Shown piece by piece: positions 8,649 to 16,673 of a stretch of DNA of 64,000 nucleotides. Within the stretch, counting starts at the first letter, position 1; each line of letters opens with the position of its first letter. The position numbers and the translations under genes were made by a program. The notes beneath the pieces are model-generated. The model was not told where the DNA came from. It ran no database searches and saw nothing but the letters and a program-made list of their open reading frames with translations. Origin of the DNA: Phyllobacterium bourgognense (GTDB taxonomy: Bacteria > Pseudomonadota > Alphaproteobacteria > Rhizobiales > Rhizobiaceae); the NCBI RefSeq assembly GCF_003337575.1, contig NZ_QPJM01000003.1, forward strand, positions 124,001 through 188,000, written 5' to 3'.

Positions 8649-9461
8649 CTAGTGCGATGGTAACGTCGGCGATTGCCCGACTAAAAAAGGTTTGATCGCA
8701 AAGACTGAGGCCCAATGTCTCGACTCTTGCTCAACTTCGTAGCCCAGTGGCTCCAGGTCGGCTACCGCTTGCGCAACGGTGTAGGGCGAGTGACATTCAA
8801 CCTTGAGACAGGCAACCTTGGTGGACCATTCGGTATTTCGCGTAAGTACCAACGCTTCCGCTCCCTCGATATCCATCTTTACAAAGTCGATCAGGTCGTC
8901 ATTCTTGAAAAGAGTATTGAGTGACCAAGCGCGCGAATTCCGTGTCGGGGAATTAGCCGCTTCGGTGACATGTGCGCCGTGTTCCATACCTGCGTCGATG
9001 ACATATTCGATTTCTCCATCCTCGAACCATACAGCTCCTGTAATGATCTCGCAGCGCGAACCAAACGTGATGGTATTGGTGCGTGCGAGCTCGGCATTGG
9101 CCGCATCCAGCTCCACGGCACTTATCCTCGCTAGTGGAAAAGCAGCAGCGTACAGCGCGACGGTCAGACCAATATTTGCGCCAAGGTCCCAAATGCGTGT
9201 CGCTTTTTCCTTTGAAAGAATTGATGGGGGTGCATCATATGACGCACCGAAAGTCTCATAAAGCACTACCAGATCGCTGGTGCCCGGTCTGACGGATATT
9301 GGTTGATGGCCAAGTGAACGCACTCTGAATAACATTGTTCCGTCATGGGACTTGCCGTGGGCTAGGCTCCACAGAAACCTTAGTGGTTGCATCCCGGGGC
9401 CGAATTCGTGGAACAGACGACCCATATCTCGGGTCCGATGCCACACAGTCCGTTGCGGCAT
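8649..9461 (-). CDS. FkbM family methyltransferase (first copy)
   Basis: A 270-residue class I SAM-dependent methyltransferase of the FkbM type. The core has IWDLGANIGLTVALYA (SAM-binding motif I), ISAVELDAANAELARTN (motif II, acidic residue for the ribose) and DLIDFVKMDIEGAEALVL, the hallmark FkbM segment. FkbM enzymes methylate hydroxyls of sugars or polyketides. The ATG at 9461 is chosen since GGAGGAGG precedes it; a TTG 13 codons earlier lacks such a site. A second, unrelated-looking FkbM copy is at 17842-18684. The acceptor is unknown. Confidence 0.85.
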   Translation of the reverse strand: MPQRTVWHRTRDMGRLFHEFGPGMQPLRFLWSLAHGKSHDGTMLFRVRSLGHQPISVRPGTSDLVVLYETFGASYDAPPSILSKEKATRIWDLGANIGLTVALYAAAFPLARISAVELDAANAELARTNTITFGSRCEIITGAVWFEDGEIEYVIDAGMEHGAHVTEAANSPTRNSRAWSLNTLFKNDDLIDFVKMDIEGAEALVLTRNTEWSTKVACLKVECHSPYTVAQAVADLEPLGYEVEQESRHWASVFAIKPFLVGQSPTLPSH

Positions 9462-10229
9462 GGCTACCTCCTCCGAAGTATCCTTTAGGGCAGAGTACAA
9501 TGCGCCATTGAGGGGCGTCTATCTGCTCAAAAGAGGTATTCGAGGACTATAACGCCCCTTAACGGACCGCTGAATCAGGCTTACCGGTCTCGGTAGGTTC
9601 CATCTAACCTTCATGGCATATAATTATGGTTGCGCTCGCTCGCAGCCGAGCTAGAGCGCCGAAGCCACAGAAGTGTTCCAAAGGGCAGGCCTCCCTTATG
9701 GAACGCCGTGCTTCCGGACTTGGACCCGGCATCGCATCCGAATGGATGTTCGCACTGGCGCTCAAATCTGGACAGGTGAAGCCCGGGCCTTTGTCGACTT
9801 CATCGAAAGGCAGCTCGTGGCGCTGCAGCCCCGTAGCCGGGCGCTGTCGCACGACAATCCAATCGCCAGGCGCACTCGGCAATAATCCAACAGTTGAGTA
9901 TTAATTTCTGTATTGGATTGCACCAAGGTTGGAAGAATAAAAGTCACAGAAGCGAGAATAATTTGGCAAACAGACGAGACAACGTCCCGTTTTGGCGTTT
10001 GTGATCAGTCGTCGTTCCATCTGTTACAGGGAATTGGAGAAACTTTGAATTTGTTAGCAAATTCTAATTTGAAATTTAACCAAATGCATCGAGCTAAACT
10101 TGCCTTATGCCGCAGTTTCATGCAACATTTTGGCAAGTTGAACCTTTGGGTCAGTAACATGAGCCAGATTATGAAGGGCTTTACTGAAGGCGCACGAGCT
10201 GTTTTTGGATTCTAAACGGAGGACAATCG
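9462..10229. other. Long gap with no supported gene; possible gene remnant
   Basis: A 768-base gap. Around 9655-9885, one plus-strand frame reads ARAFVDFIERQL near its end, which resembles the C-terminus of LysR regulators, but the frame has a stop at 9652-9654 and no DNA-binding domain, so at most it is a worn remnant. From about 9890 to 10229 the DNA is AT-rich and likely holds the promoter of the LprI-like gene. GGAGG at 10217-10221 is that gene's ribosome-binding site. Confidence 0.45.
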
Positions 10230-10640
10230 ATGAAAACCGCGACATTGGCTGCTGCCTTGGTTCTGGCCATGCCGACTTTCGCTTTCGCGCAAGACAAATG
10301 CTACGACGACGCCAAGACTCAGTACGATTTGAACCAGTGTGCCGGTGCTTCACTCGGTAAATCCGACAAAAAGCTCAATGAGCTTTACACGCAAATCGAA
10401 GCGCGCCTGAAGGACGACGCAAATACCAGGAAGCTTCTCGTTCAGGCACAGCGGGACTGGACCAAATTTCGCGACGCAGAGTGCAATTTCCAGACTTCAC
10501 TGGCTGCCGGTGGAAGCATGCTGCCAATGCTCGTCGCGCAATGCCTGGACGACCTGACGCAATTGCGTGTCAAAAACTTCGAGGGTTACCTGAAATGCCA
10601 GGAAGGGGATATGAGCTGCCCCGTTCCGGCCGCGAATTGA
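10230..10640 (+). CDS. LprI / DUF1311-like exported protein
   Basis: A 136-residue secreted protein. Residues 1-20 are a signal peptide (cleavage near AFA-QD). The mature part has the LprI/DUF1311 pattern: C-Y-DD-A-KTQYDLNQCA early, then a long helix LNELYTQIEARL, AQRDWTKFRDAEC and a late C-L-DD-LTQLRVKNFEGYL, with paired cysteines for disulfides. LprI-type proteins include lysozyme inhibitors of the periplasm. A strong GGAGG lies before the ATG. A frameshifted exported gene follows within 34 bases, suggesting a former two-gene unit. Confidence 0.88.
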   Translation: MKTATLAAALVLAMPTFAFAQDKCYDDAKTQYDLNQCAGASLGKSDKKLNELYTQIEARLKDDANTRKLLVQAQRDWTKFRDAECNFQTSLAAGGSMLPMLVAQCLDDLTQLRVKNFEGYLKCQEGDMSCPVPAAN

Positions 10641-10673
10641 TACTTGCGTGAGGGGTTCGAGGCAGGGCGGATT

Positions 10674-11004
10674 GTGAAACGCCATGGATCGTCGCTTGCG
10701 CCCATCCTGTTGTTGGCAGGTTCCATCCCGGCAACAGCACAGGATGGCATGGGTTTCGATGTTAACGTTACGCTCTCCCCAAAAGCGGCCGCCAGGCTCG
10801 CGGCGGAAAAGGAGGGGATCGTTGTCTTCGCCGACTATTGGCGATCCAAAGCGGAGCGCCGAGAAGCACGCCAACGAGATCGGCCAAATCGATCTTGACC
10901 AGCGGGACGAGACTGTGGCGATACCGGGCACCGGTGGCCGTGCGCATGTCAGTGGCGCGAAGGTTGACACGAAGCGTCTCGCTTGGCTCGGCCAACTCCA
11001 GTAG
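10674..11004 (+). pseudogene. Frameshifted small exported protein
   Basis: Two adjacent frames together give one sensible protein. From a GTG at 10674 the first frame encodes a signal peptide (ending PATA-QD) and GFDVNVTLSPKAAARLAAEK, then EGIVVFADYW near 10845. Right after this the first frame turns into a basic, low-quality tail (stop at 10898), while the next frame continues as GDPKRSAEKHANEIGQIDL and VAIPGTGGRAHVSGAKVD to a TAG at 11002-11004. One extra base near 10845-10850 explains this. The continued frame also ends abruptly (WLGQLQ), so the C-terminus may be lost. The function is unknown. A sequencing error is the alternative. It directly follows the LprI-like gene. Confidence 0.65.
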
Positions 11005-11068
11005 CCCTTTCTGCAGGCTCGGCGGAGCCTCGACGGGACTTGTGGTGCCGCAGGTCGGCAAGTACAAA

Positions 11069-11107
11069 GCCCGACCCTCCGGAATGCAACTTACCGGAAG
11101 GTCGGGC
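11069..11107. terminator. Strong hairpin, probable terminator
   Basis: GCCCGACC (11069-11076) pairs perfectly with GGTCGGGC (11100-11107); an inner TCCGG/CCGGA stem follows after one mismatch, with an 11-base loop. It lies 65 bases after the frameshifted gene. No T-run follows, so it may act as an mRNA-stabilising hairpin. Confidence 0.5.
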
Positions 11108-11606
11108 GTCGGTTGGGTCTGCTGTGTGAAAAAGAAGCGGTGTCCTTTTTAGCAGGCCTCGCCGGCCCGGGGGTGGTGCCGGCGCCGCTAAAATACTCCC
11201 AAAATGGCAGTGGCAATATGGACCAAATGCCTGCGCATGCTCAGACTAAGGTCTGGTTTCGCAAAGTCTTAGGTCTGATGATACCGATCCGGAGGAGGTG
11301 GGGTCCGGCGCCCCTTGCGCTTGGATGATGGCTGCCGGGGCCGCTGTCGACTTGGCGGGTCGACTGCTCCGCACAACGCATCATTCAGCGATCGGTTTGC
11401 AGAATAAGCGATGGCTGCGGCGCACCGCCCGCAGTGAGGCTCGGCCATCGAAGTGTGCCACATACGACCGAACCTCACCTGCGGGGTCTGTGACCCAACG
11501 ATGAATTGTCCGCCCGCGGACAATTCATGTCAAGCCGGCTCTACGGAAAGATCGTTAGCCTCTCCGATCGATACTGGCCAGAAAAGATAATTGATCAGCG
11601 ATGAGG
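11108..11606. other. Gap without a supported gene
   Basis: About 500 GC-rich bases. Several overlapping frames cross it on both strands, all with poor composition. GGAGGAGG occurs at 11290-11297 but is not followed by a convincing protein. The only clear structure is the perfect palindrome at 11501-11528. Confidence 0.5.
11501..11528. repeat. Perfect 13-bp-arm palindrome
   Basis: ATGAATTGTCCGC (11501-11513) is exactly inverted at 11516-11528, with CC between. It could be a protein-binding operator or a very stable cruciform/terminator; no T-tract follows. It is 78 bases beyond the end of the small membrane gene read leftward at 11607-11816, so it could terminate that gene. Confidence 0.6.
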
Positions 11607-11816
11607 TTATTTGATCGTTGATTTGGCGTTGATCTCGGCGCGCTGTGCAGCCAACAGCGCATGTTCGCTCGGCTTGAAGCGGGCTTCTATGTCCAGGTAA
11701 GTCGAGTAGCCAACGCCTATCAGCAGCAATATGGCTACGCCATAATCGCAGACCTTGACCAGAAATGACCGGGTGCGTCTTTCTTCGAAGTCAGAATAGT
11801 TTCGAGTTCTTCTCAT
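11607..11816 (-). CDS. Small single-helix membrane protein (69 aa)
   Basis: A 69-residue protein. A basic and charged head (MRRTRNYSDFEERRTR) is followed by one hydrophobic helix (YGVAILLLIGVGYSTYL) and a charged amphipathic tail (HALLAAQRAEINAK). The head should be cytoplasmic by the positive-inside rule. GGGA precedes the ATG. The family is not recognised. It is monocistronic, with a perfect palindrome 78 bases downstream. Confidence 0.55.
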   Translation of the reverse strand: MRRTRNYSDFEERRTRSFLVKVCDYGVAILLLIGVGYSTYLDIEARFKPSEHALLAAQRAEINAKSTIK

Positions 11817-12039
11817 GGTCCCGCCCCAGTCTTTTTCTTGTTATTGGGTAGGGATTTTACTACCGGGGATAGTCCGGGGCAATTCACCAGCGGCTAATCA
11901 GTTGGAATGACGACATTGCTGACCAAGAGCTATACGATAGAGTTTGAGCTGCTGTCCCTGTGCTCATGAGCGGTCGTTTCGCTACAGTCGTGGCCACCAA
12001 ACCGTTCCAGGATTGGCAATCACACATGTTTGGCTACAA

Positions 12040-12279
12040 TCAATGATATGTGGCTTTGCGATCCAGGAGGACTTCGCGATGGGCCGCAATCGTCGCAATC
12101 ATCTCAAAGTCGCGGACGCCCGCATCGAACAGTTTCATGATGTGGCGTGCCAGGCGATCGGCATTTTTGTAGGATACTGGCGGCTCGCCGAGAAGGTCAC
12201 AAGCCCTGATGTGGGCGTCCTCCAAAATGCACCAATCGTCTTCGTCATAGGTGAGTTTTTCAAAGAGATGCAGGGACAT
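12040..12279 (-). CDS. Hypothetical protein (79 aa)
   Basis: A 79-residue soluble, largely helical protein beginning MSLHLFEKLTYDEDDWCILEDAH. GGAGG lies seven bases before the ATG at 12279, which decides this start over a longer frame to 12459. The sequence is acidic with mixed polar residues typical of a folded helical protein, and contains RLARHIMKLFDAGVRDFEMIATIAAHRE. The family is not recognised. It is divergent from the phytochelatin-synthase-like gene, with 242 bases between. Confidence 0.6.
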   Translation of the reverse strand: MSLHLFEKLTYDEDDWCILEDAHIRACDLLGEPPVSYKNADRLARHIMKLFDAGVRDFEMIATIAAHREVLLDRKATYH

Positions 12280-12521
12280 GATGGCGCCTCCTACCACCAA
12301 AGGCGGGAGCACTTGTATGTCTCTCAATCGCTGGTATGCCGTTGACAGACCCAGCGACCACGACATTAAAAAACGCACTTGGACCGGCGTCAATAGTATG
12401 TCTTTCAGTAGACAGTGCCACAACAGATGCGCCGGTGACTGTGTCGCAGAAACAGGCATGGTTTGCTGCGTCGCGCTCCATGCGCTAACCTTGGTCCTTG
12501 CTCAATTCGCGAGTGCCGGTG

Positions 12522-13178
12522 ATGAAACGTGGCCTCATTTTTGGTCTAGCCGTGTGCGCCGGTCTGCTAGGCGCCGCCGCTGTTTTTATTGCCAGCCAAT
12601 CCAGTGTTTCACCCAAGGCGATAGAGCTGTCGGTCAATCGTGCACCGGAACTCCTGGAGCGAGCATGGCGCCTCCCGGTCGCCGCTACATTCAACTCGGA
12701 CGTGACCTGGCAGTCCAACGGTTCCCGCTGTGGCCCGGCAAGCATCGCAAACGCCTTCCGCTCCATTGGCGAGGAGGAAACCACGGAAGCGCAGGTCCTC
12801 GAAGGCACGGGTAAATGCTGGACCGGCTTCTGCATCATCGGACTCACCCTGGACGAGCTCGCCGAAGTCGCCCATGCCCATACTGAGCGAAAAGTCTCGG
12901 TCATTCGCGACCTCACCGCCGAGCAGTTTCACGAGCATATGAAACACGCCAATGATCCGGATCGCCGCTACATCATAAACTTTACCCGGGAAGCGATTTT
13001 CGGCGGCGGCGGCGGTCATCATTCGCCCATCGGTGGATATCTGGAGGCGGAGGACGCGGTTTTCGTTCTCGACGTGAACGAAAATTACAAGCCTTGGCTG
13101 GTCAAGAGAGAACGTTTGTTCAAGGCGATGGACACGTTCGATGGCGAGAACAAGCGCGGCTTGCTGTTGATAGAATGA
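12522..13178 (+). CDS. Phytochelatin-synthase-like peptidase (C83 family)
   Basis: A 218-residue protein with an N-terminal hydrophobic anchor or signal (GLIFGLAVCAGLLGAAAVFI). The papain-like catalytic triad of phytochelatin synthases is visible: Cys70 in SRCGPASIANAF, His167 in HHSPIGGYL and Asp184 in VFVLDVNENY. Bacterial members of this length have only the catalytic half and mainly cleave glycine from glutathione and its conjugates, with little polymerisation to phytochelatins. The hydrophobic N-terminus suggests periplasmic action. The ATG at 12522 matches the start of the signal-like region; GTG/TTG codons up to 12498 are alternatives. No metal transporter is adjacent. Confidence 0.87.
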   Translation: MKRGLIFGLAVCAGLLGAAAVFIASQSSVSPKAIELSVNRAPELLERAWRLPVAATFNSDVTWQSNGSRCGPASIANAFRSIGEEETTEAQVLEGTGKCWTGFCIIGLTLDELAEVAHAHTERKVSVIRDLTAEQFHEHMKHANDPDRRYIINFTREAIFGGGGGHHSPIGGYLEAEDAVFVLDVNENYKPWLVKRERLFKAMDTFDGENKRGLLLIE

Positions 13179-13197
13179 GGCGAGAATGCTCCTGACC

Positions 13198-13707
13198 CTA
13201 GTGCCATTCAACCCACAGCGTTTCGCGTTTCGACATGTCGAGAACCGTTGCGTGACGGTCGAGTATTGCCCGCAGGCAGGGGCCGATCCGTTCTTCCGGC
13301 ATGGGTTCAAAGCCATATTTGCGAAACCACGGACCATTCCACCGCGGTGCCCGGAAGGTCGTCAGCATGACGCCCGATAGTTTCAAGTCCCTGGCACGCG
13401 ACTTGACCACGTCGAGAAATGCTGCGCCCACACCGCTTCCGGAGAAATCGGCAGCAACCATGATACTGGCGATGTACATCAATCCGTCGAGCGGCTGCAT
13501 CAGAACATAGCCGACGCATTTTCCATCGATTTCGGCGACAACTGTTTCGCCACTGAGAAAACGTTCTGCAGCGATAGACGGAGCGTCCACCACCATCTCG
13601 AGACCGTCCCATCCGGCATAACGCAAGCGAGCGGATTTCTCGATCGATCGCAACGTTTCGATCTCTTCGAAGCGAAATGGTCGCAGGTTGAGGTCGTGAT
13701 GGTCCAT
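13198..13707 (-). CDS. GNAT family N-acetyltransferase
   Basis: A 169-residue acetyl-CoA-dependent acetyltransferase. The middle has a conserved strand (GKCVGYVLMQ), then YIASIMVAADFSGSGVGAAFLDVVKSRA, in which SGSGVGAA is the pyrophosphate-binding loop, and WFRKYGFEPM near the end, the usual GNAT Y-x-x-x-GF element. The acceptor is unknown. It converges on the phytochelatin-synthase-like gene (19 bases apart) and follows a LysE exporter on the same strand by 87 bases, so the two may be co-transcribed. Confidence 0.85.
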   Translation of the reverse strand: MDHHDLNLRPFRFEEIETLRSIEKSARLRYAGWDGLEMVVDAPSIAAERFLSGETVVAEIDGKCVGYVLMQPLDGLMYIASIMVAADFSGSGVGAAFLDVVKSRARDLKLSGVMLTTFRAPRWNGPWFRKYGFEPMPEERIGPCLRAILDRHATVLDMSKRETLWVEWH

Positions 13708-13794
13708 TGTTGAATTTCCCGACGCGCAGAATCATCGGAATCATAAGACTCGTTCATGACAGCTGCGCGTCGGGTAATTATTTTGGTGTCAGTT

Positions 13795-14424
13795 CTATGC
13801 GCTCGCCCGTCGATAGAACGCGAGCGAGCCGGCGAGGGCAAGCAATGCGCCGCCGCAGATCCTGTCGAGCCAGAGCGCACCGGATTTCTTCAGCAGGCGC
13901 ACCGCACGCGAACCCAGAACGGCGTAGCCGAACATGACGGCGAAATCGATCAGTGCGAAGGTCACCGCCAGTCCCAGATACTGCGGAAACTGCGGCAATT
14001 CCGGCGCGACGAACTGCGGAAGAAACGCCGAGAAAAACAGATATCCCTTCGGATTTGTGACGGCGACGAAGAAACTCTTCAGAAATACTGCTCGCGATGA
14101 AGAGCCTGCACTGCCGCTCGTATGCAGGACCTCGAGCGTTCCCTTGGATCGCAACAGCATGATACCGAGGAAGGTGAGGTAACCGACGCCGATCCACTTG
14201 ACCATGGCGAACCAGAATTCCGACGCGGCGAGGAGTGCGCCGAGACCCAGCGCCACCGCGCCGATGAGGACAAAATCCGACAGCACCGCTCCGGCCATGC
14301 CGAGGCATGCGGTCCTGATACCGAAACGCGAGCCGTTTGTCAGCGCCAGCAGCACTGTCGGTCCTGGCGTTGCGATGCCGATGAATGACACCAATGCGAA
14401 TGCCAAAATCGTCAAGTTCATCAT
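13795..14424 (-). CDS. LysE family amino-acid exporter
   Basis: A 209-residue inner-membrane protein with about six helices. The LysE/RhtB N-terminal signature FIGIATPGPTVLLALTNGSRFG is clear, and KWIGVGYLTFLGIMLLRSK marks the middle. Proteins of this family export amino acids, homoserine lactones or related small molecules. The ATG at 14424 follows GAGCGGATC; an ATG one codon later is equally possible. The upstream frame to 14469 is not convincing. It is divergent from the MlaD gene. Confidence 0.88.
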   Translation of the reverse strand: MMNLTILAFALVSFIGIATPGPTVLLALTNGSRFGIRTACLGMAGAVLSDFVLIGAVALGLGALLAASEFWFAMVKWIGVGYLTFLGIMLLRSKGTLEVLHTSGSAGSSSRAVFLKSFFVAVTNPKGYLFFSAFLPQFVAPELPQFPQYLGLAVTFALIDFAVMFGYAVLGSRAVRLLKKSGALWLDRICGGALLALAGSLAFYRRASA

Positions 14425-14602
14425 GATCCGCTCCCGATCAAATGCTGTTTGCCAGTCCAATAGTGTCAAACATCATTCTCTTTTTTCCGTTGTCAACTCA
14501 AGGCGCTGGTCTCGGATTATTGGTTCGCCATTGATTTGCCGTCCCTTGAGGCGGTAATGAATGGATCACTCATACAATCGCGGAGTCGCCTCAAAAGAAT
14601 CG

Positions 14603-15592
14603 ATGGAAACCAAGGCCAACTATCTTCTCGTTACGGTTTTCAGCCTTGTGGTCTGTGCGCTGGCGTTTGGTTTCTTTTACTGGGTCGGTCGTTATGGCGA
14701 TACGCGGGAAACGTCGACGCTGGAAATCAGGGTTCCAGGTTCCGTCACGGGCCTGGCCGCGAACAGCCCGGTATTCTTCAACGGCCTGAAGGTCGGTGAG
14801 GTAAAGCGTCTCTTTATTGATTCGACCAATCCCGACGCCGTTATCGTTCAGACTGAGATCGACTCGACCACGCCGATCACGCGCTCGACCGTGGCAACGC
14901 TTGCCTTCGAAATTTTGGCCGGTCAAGCGCGCCTCGAGTTGACGGGCGGCAAGGCCTATGAGCCCAAGCTTCTGGAAGAGGCGGACAAGGAAGACACGAT
15001 TGCCCGTATGGACGTCGATCCATCGTCCCTGAAGACGCTGGTGCAGACTGCGCAGGACTGGATCGACCGCGTCGACAAGGCGACGACGGCGACGGAAGAA
15101 TACGTCGCGAGAACGCGTGGACCGCTGCTTGCGAGCATCCAGCAGGCCAAGGAATTTACCGACGACCTTGCCGGCAAAACCGAAATGATAAACGAATATG
15201 GCCAAAAGGCACGCAGCGTCGGAGAACTCATGAATGACGCGCGCGATGTCATCTCGCGGGTGAACAAATCTTCCATGCGCGTCGATGAAACATTGGCCAA
15301 GGTCGACAAGCAGCTTTCGGACGACAAGGACAGCGTGGCCAGCGAAATACGCTCCAGGCTCCAGTCCTATCAGAAGCAAGCCAAGGACCTGAACACGCAG
15401 CTCGTCGCCGTGCTCAACAATCTCGGCAATTTGACGGGTCAACCGTTACAAAATGCACAGCGCTTCATCTCGAACAGCCGGCGCGCGGTTGAAGGTATTG
15501 ATCGCAGCGTTTCAGAAATCGCGGAGGACCCGCGCAAATATTTCTTCGGGCCCACCAGTACTGTGCCCGAATACGAAGCACCGCGGCGATAG
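14603..15592 (+). CDS. MCE/MlaD family lipid-transport protein
   Basis: A 329-residue protein with one N-terminal helix (VTVFSLVVCALAFGFFYWVG), an MCE domain (about residues 35-120: VPGSVTGLAANSPVFFNGLKVGEV, FEILAGQARLEL) and a long C-terminal helical region rich in DxV/heptads (residues 150-310). MlaD proteins form periplasmic hexamers that shuttle phospholipids between membranes with an MlaE permease and MlaF ATPase; neither is adjacent here. The start at METKANY fits the family; an ATG at 14561 with GAGG upstream would add 14 residues. It is flanked by a divergent LysE exporter and by small membrane proteins. Confidence 0.86.
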   Translation: METKANYLLVTVFSLVVCALAFGFFYWVGRYGDTRETSTLEIRVPGSVTGLAANSPVFFNGLKVGEVKRLFIDSTNPDAVIVQTEIDSTTPITRSTVATLAFEILAGQARLELTGGKAYEPKLLEEADKEDTIARMDVDPSSLKTLVQTAQDWIDRVDKATTATEEYVARTRGPLLASIQQAKEFTDDLAGKTEMINEYGQKARSVGELMNDARDVISRVNKSSMRVDETLAKVDKQLSDDKDSVASEIRSRLQSYQKQAKDLNTQLVAVLNNLGNLTGQPLQNAQRFISNSRRAVEGIDRSVSEIAEDPRKYFFGPTSTVPEYEAPRR

Positions 15593-15598
15593 GAAGTT

Positions 15599-15781
15599 CT
15601 AGGAAAAGTACATTCCCACTGCATAGCTTCCGACGGCCAGCAGAATCATGATCATCGCCGGCGGCCAGTACAGATAAAACTTCATTCCATTATCGGCAGC
15701 GTACCCGTTTTCATCATTCGATGGGGCATATGTCATTGTTGCAGGGGACTTCGCCCTCTTGTTGAAGCTCGTTAACGACAC
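15599..15781 (-). CDS. Small membrane protein (60 aa)
   Basis: A 60-residue protein with a polar N-terminal half and one C-terminal helix (YLYWPPAMIMILLAVGSYAVGMYF). The start is a GTG at 15781 with AAGG about ten bases upstream; an ATG at 15736 would give 45 residues. It begins six bases after the stop of the 42-residue membrane protein upstream (15788-15916), so the two look like one operon. It converges on mlaD. Family not recognised. Confidence 0.55.
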   Translation of the reverse strand: MSLTSFNKRAKSPATMTYAPSNDENGYAADNGMKFYLYWPPAMIMILLAVGSYAVGMYFS

Positions 15782-15787
15782 AAGAAT

Positions 15788-15916
15788 TCACCTTCCGAAC
15801 TGACGGCCTAGATACAAGACAATTGGTATGATGATCAAAAAGATTATGAGATAGCCCCAGATGGACGTCATGTAGGGCGCATAATCCTCCTTTTCCTTTT
15901 TTTCATCCTCTTCCAT
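15788..15916 (-). CDS. Membrane microprotein (42 aa)
   Basis: An ATG at 15916 preceded by GGGAGG encodes 42 residues to a TGA at 15788-15790. The N-terminus is strongly charged (MEEDEKKEKEDYAPYM), followed by one hydrophobic helix (WGYLIIFLIIIPIVLYLG) and a short basic end (RQFGR). The topology would place the acidic head outside or in the periplasm and the basic tail inside. The near-ideal ribosome-binding site and the clean charge pattern argue that it is real despite its size. It is the first gene of a two-gene unit with the 60-residue membrane protein. Function unknown. Confidence 0.6.
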   Translation of the reverse strand: MEEDEKKEKEDYAPYMTSIWGYLIIFLIIIPIVLYLGRQFGR

Positions 15917-16269
15917 TGGTGCCTCCCACATCTGCCAATGAAAACAGTGATTAAGAGGACTTGGAGCCGCGATAAACTACGGCTCGGATTGCATCAGGCC
16001 ATAGCGCCAGGGCGAAAACAACTTAGTAATTCTGTCTATATAATTAGCTCGAAAACCCATCATGGGATCAATCCCCATCAATTTCTGTCACGTCCCAAAT
16101 GGTTTTCAGCGATAAGCGGTTCCGACAACGGGGCAATAGATCTGAATATGATGTGGCGGTTCCGCCGTGCAGGCAAGCGGACAAAGTCAAACAAGGTAAA
16201 TACACAAAGATCGCCGCAGCCGAGCCACAGCGATCTTGATGTCAATCCTGCCGTGACTTTCGACGCGGA

Positions 16270-16446
16270 TTATTTCGTGTGCTGTTTAAAACGCCGATGC
16301 GCAAAACCGCCTTTGGCTCGTCTCAGGATATCCGAAAGCCTGTTGGCGCTGGTAGGCTTGTTTGGCATTTCTTCGCGGACTTTTTGTAGAATCTGCGGTG
16401 TAGCGCAGCAGGCATTGTGCGGGGTATGAAGCGTCACGTCTCCCAT
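16270..16446 (-). CDS. Small soluble protein (58 aa)
   Basis: An ATG at 16446 with GGGAG seven bases upstream encodes 58 residues to a TAA at 16270-16272. It begins MGDVTLHTPHNACCATPQIL and ends in a basic patch (RRAKGGFAHRRFKQHTK). It has a CC pair near the N-terminus and no signal peptide or helix. The basic tail could bind nucleic acid, but this is only a guess. A plus-strand frame through the same DNA has poorer composition and is not called. Confidence 0.5.
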   Translation of the reverse strand: MGDVTLHTPHNACCATPQILQKVREEMPNKPTSANRLSDILRRAKGGFAHRRFKQHTK

Positions 16447-16650
16447 TTGTCACTCCCTTAGAAGAACAATTGACCTAGTGGGCTTATCCAAAAGGCTGAA
16501 AGCAATTTATTCGCTTAAGCTAATAGGTGTACGCTTAGTTTTGCGGTTATTCAACTGGAATTGCAGCGCCGGTTTTCGCATGCGTATCAGAGGATCATCG
16601 ACATGCTGTGAACTCCTTGCAAGAGCGCCGCTTGCCCCCGTTTTCGCGAA

Positions 16651-16673
16651 CCTGAAAACCTGCGGTTTTCAGG
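16651..16673 (-). terminator. Perfect 10-bp hairpin at the end of a leftward gene
   Basis: CCTGAAAACC (16651-16660) and GGTTTTCAGG (16664-16673) pair perfectly around TGC. The stem overlaps the stop codon of the leftward gene ending at 16669. No clear T-run follows in the leftward direction. Confidence 0.5.

Noticed and set aside
9604-9904. A small gene or LysR remnant between the FkbM and LprI-like genes
   Set aside because: Three frames overlap, each with weak features; only a 12-residue LysR-like segment supports it.
11269-11523. An 84-residue leftward protein starting in the 28-bp palindrome
   Set aside because: No ribosome-binding site and a low-complexity Pro/Arg tail.
15938-16429. 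A 163-residue plus-strand protein
   Set aside because: Composition is poor, no ribosome-binding site is visible, and an opposite-strand frame with a good site (16270-16446) overlaps it.
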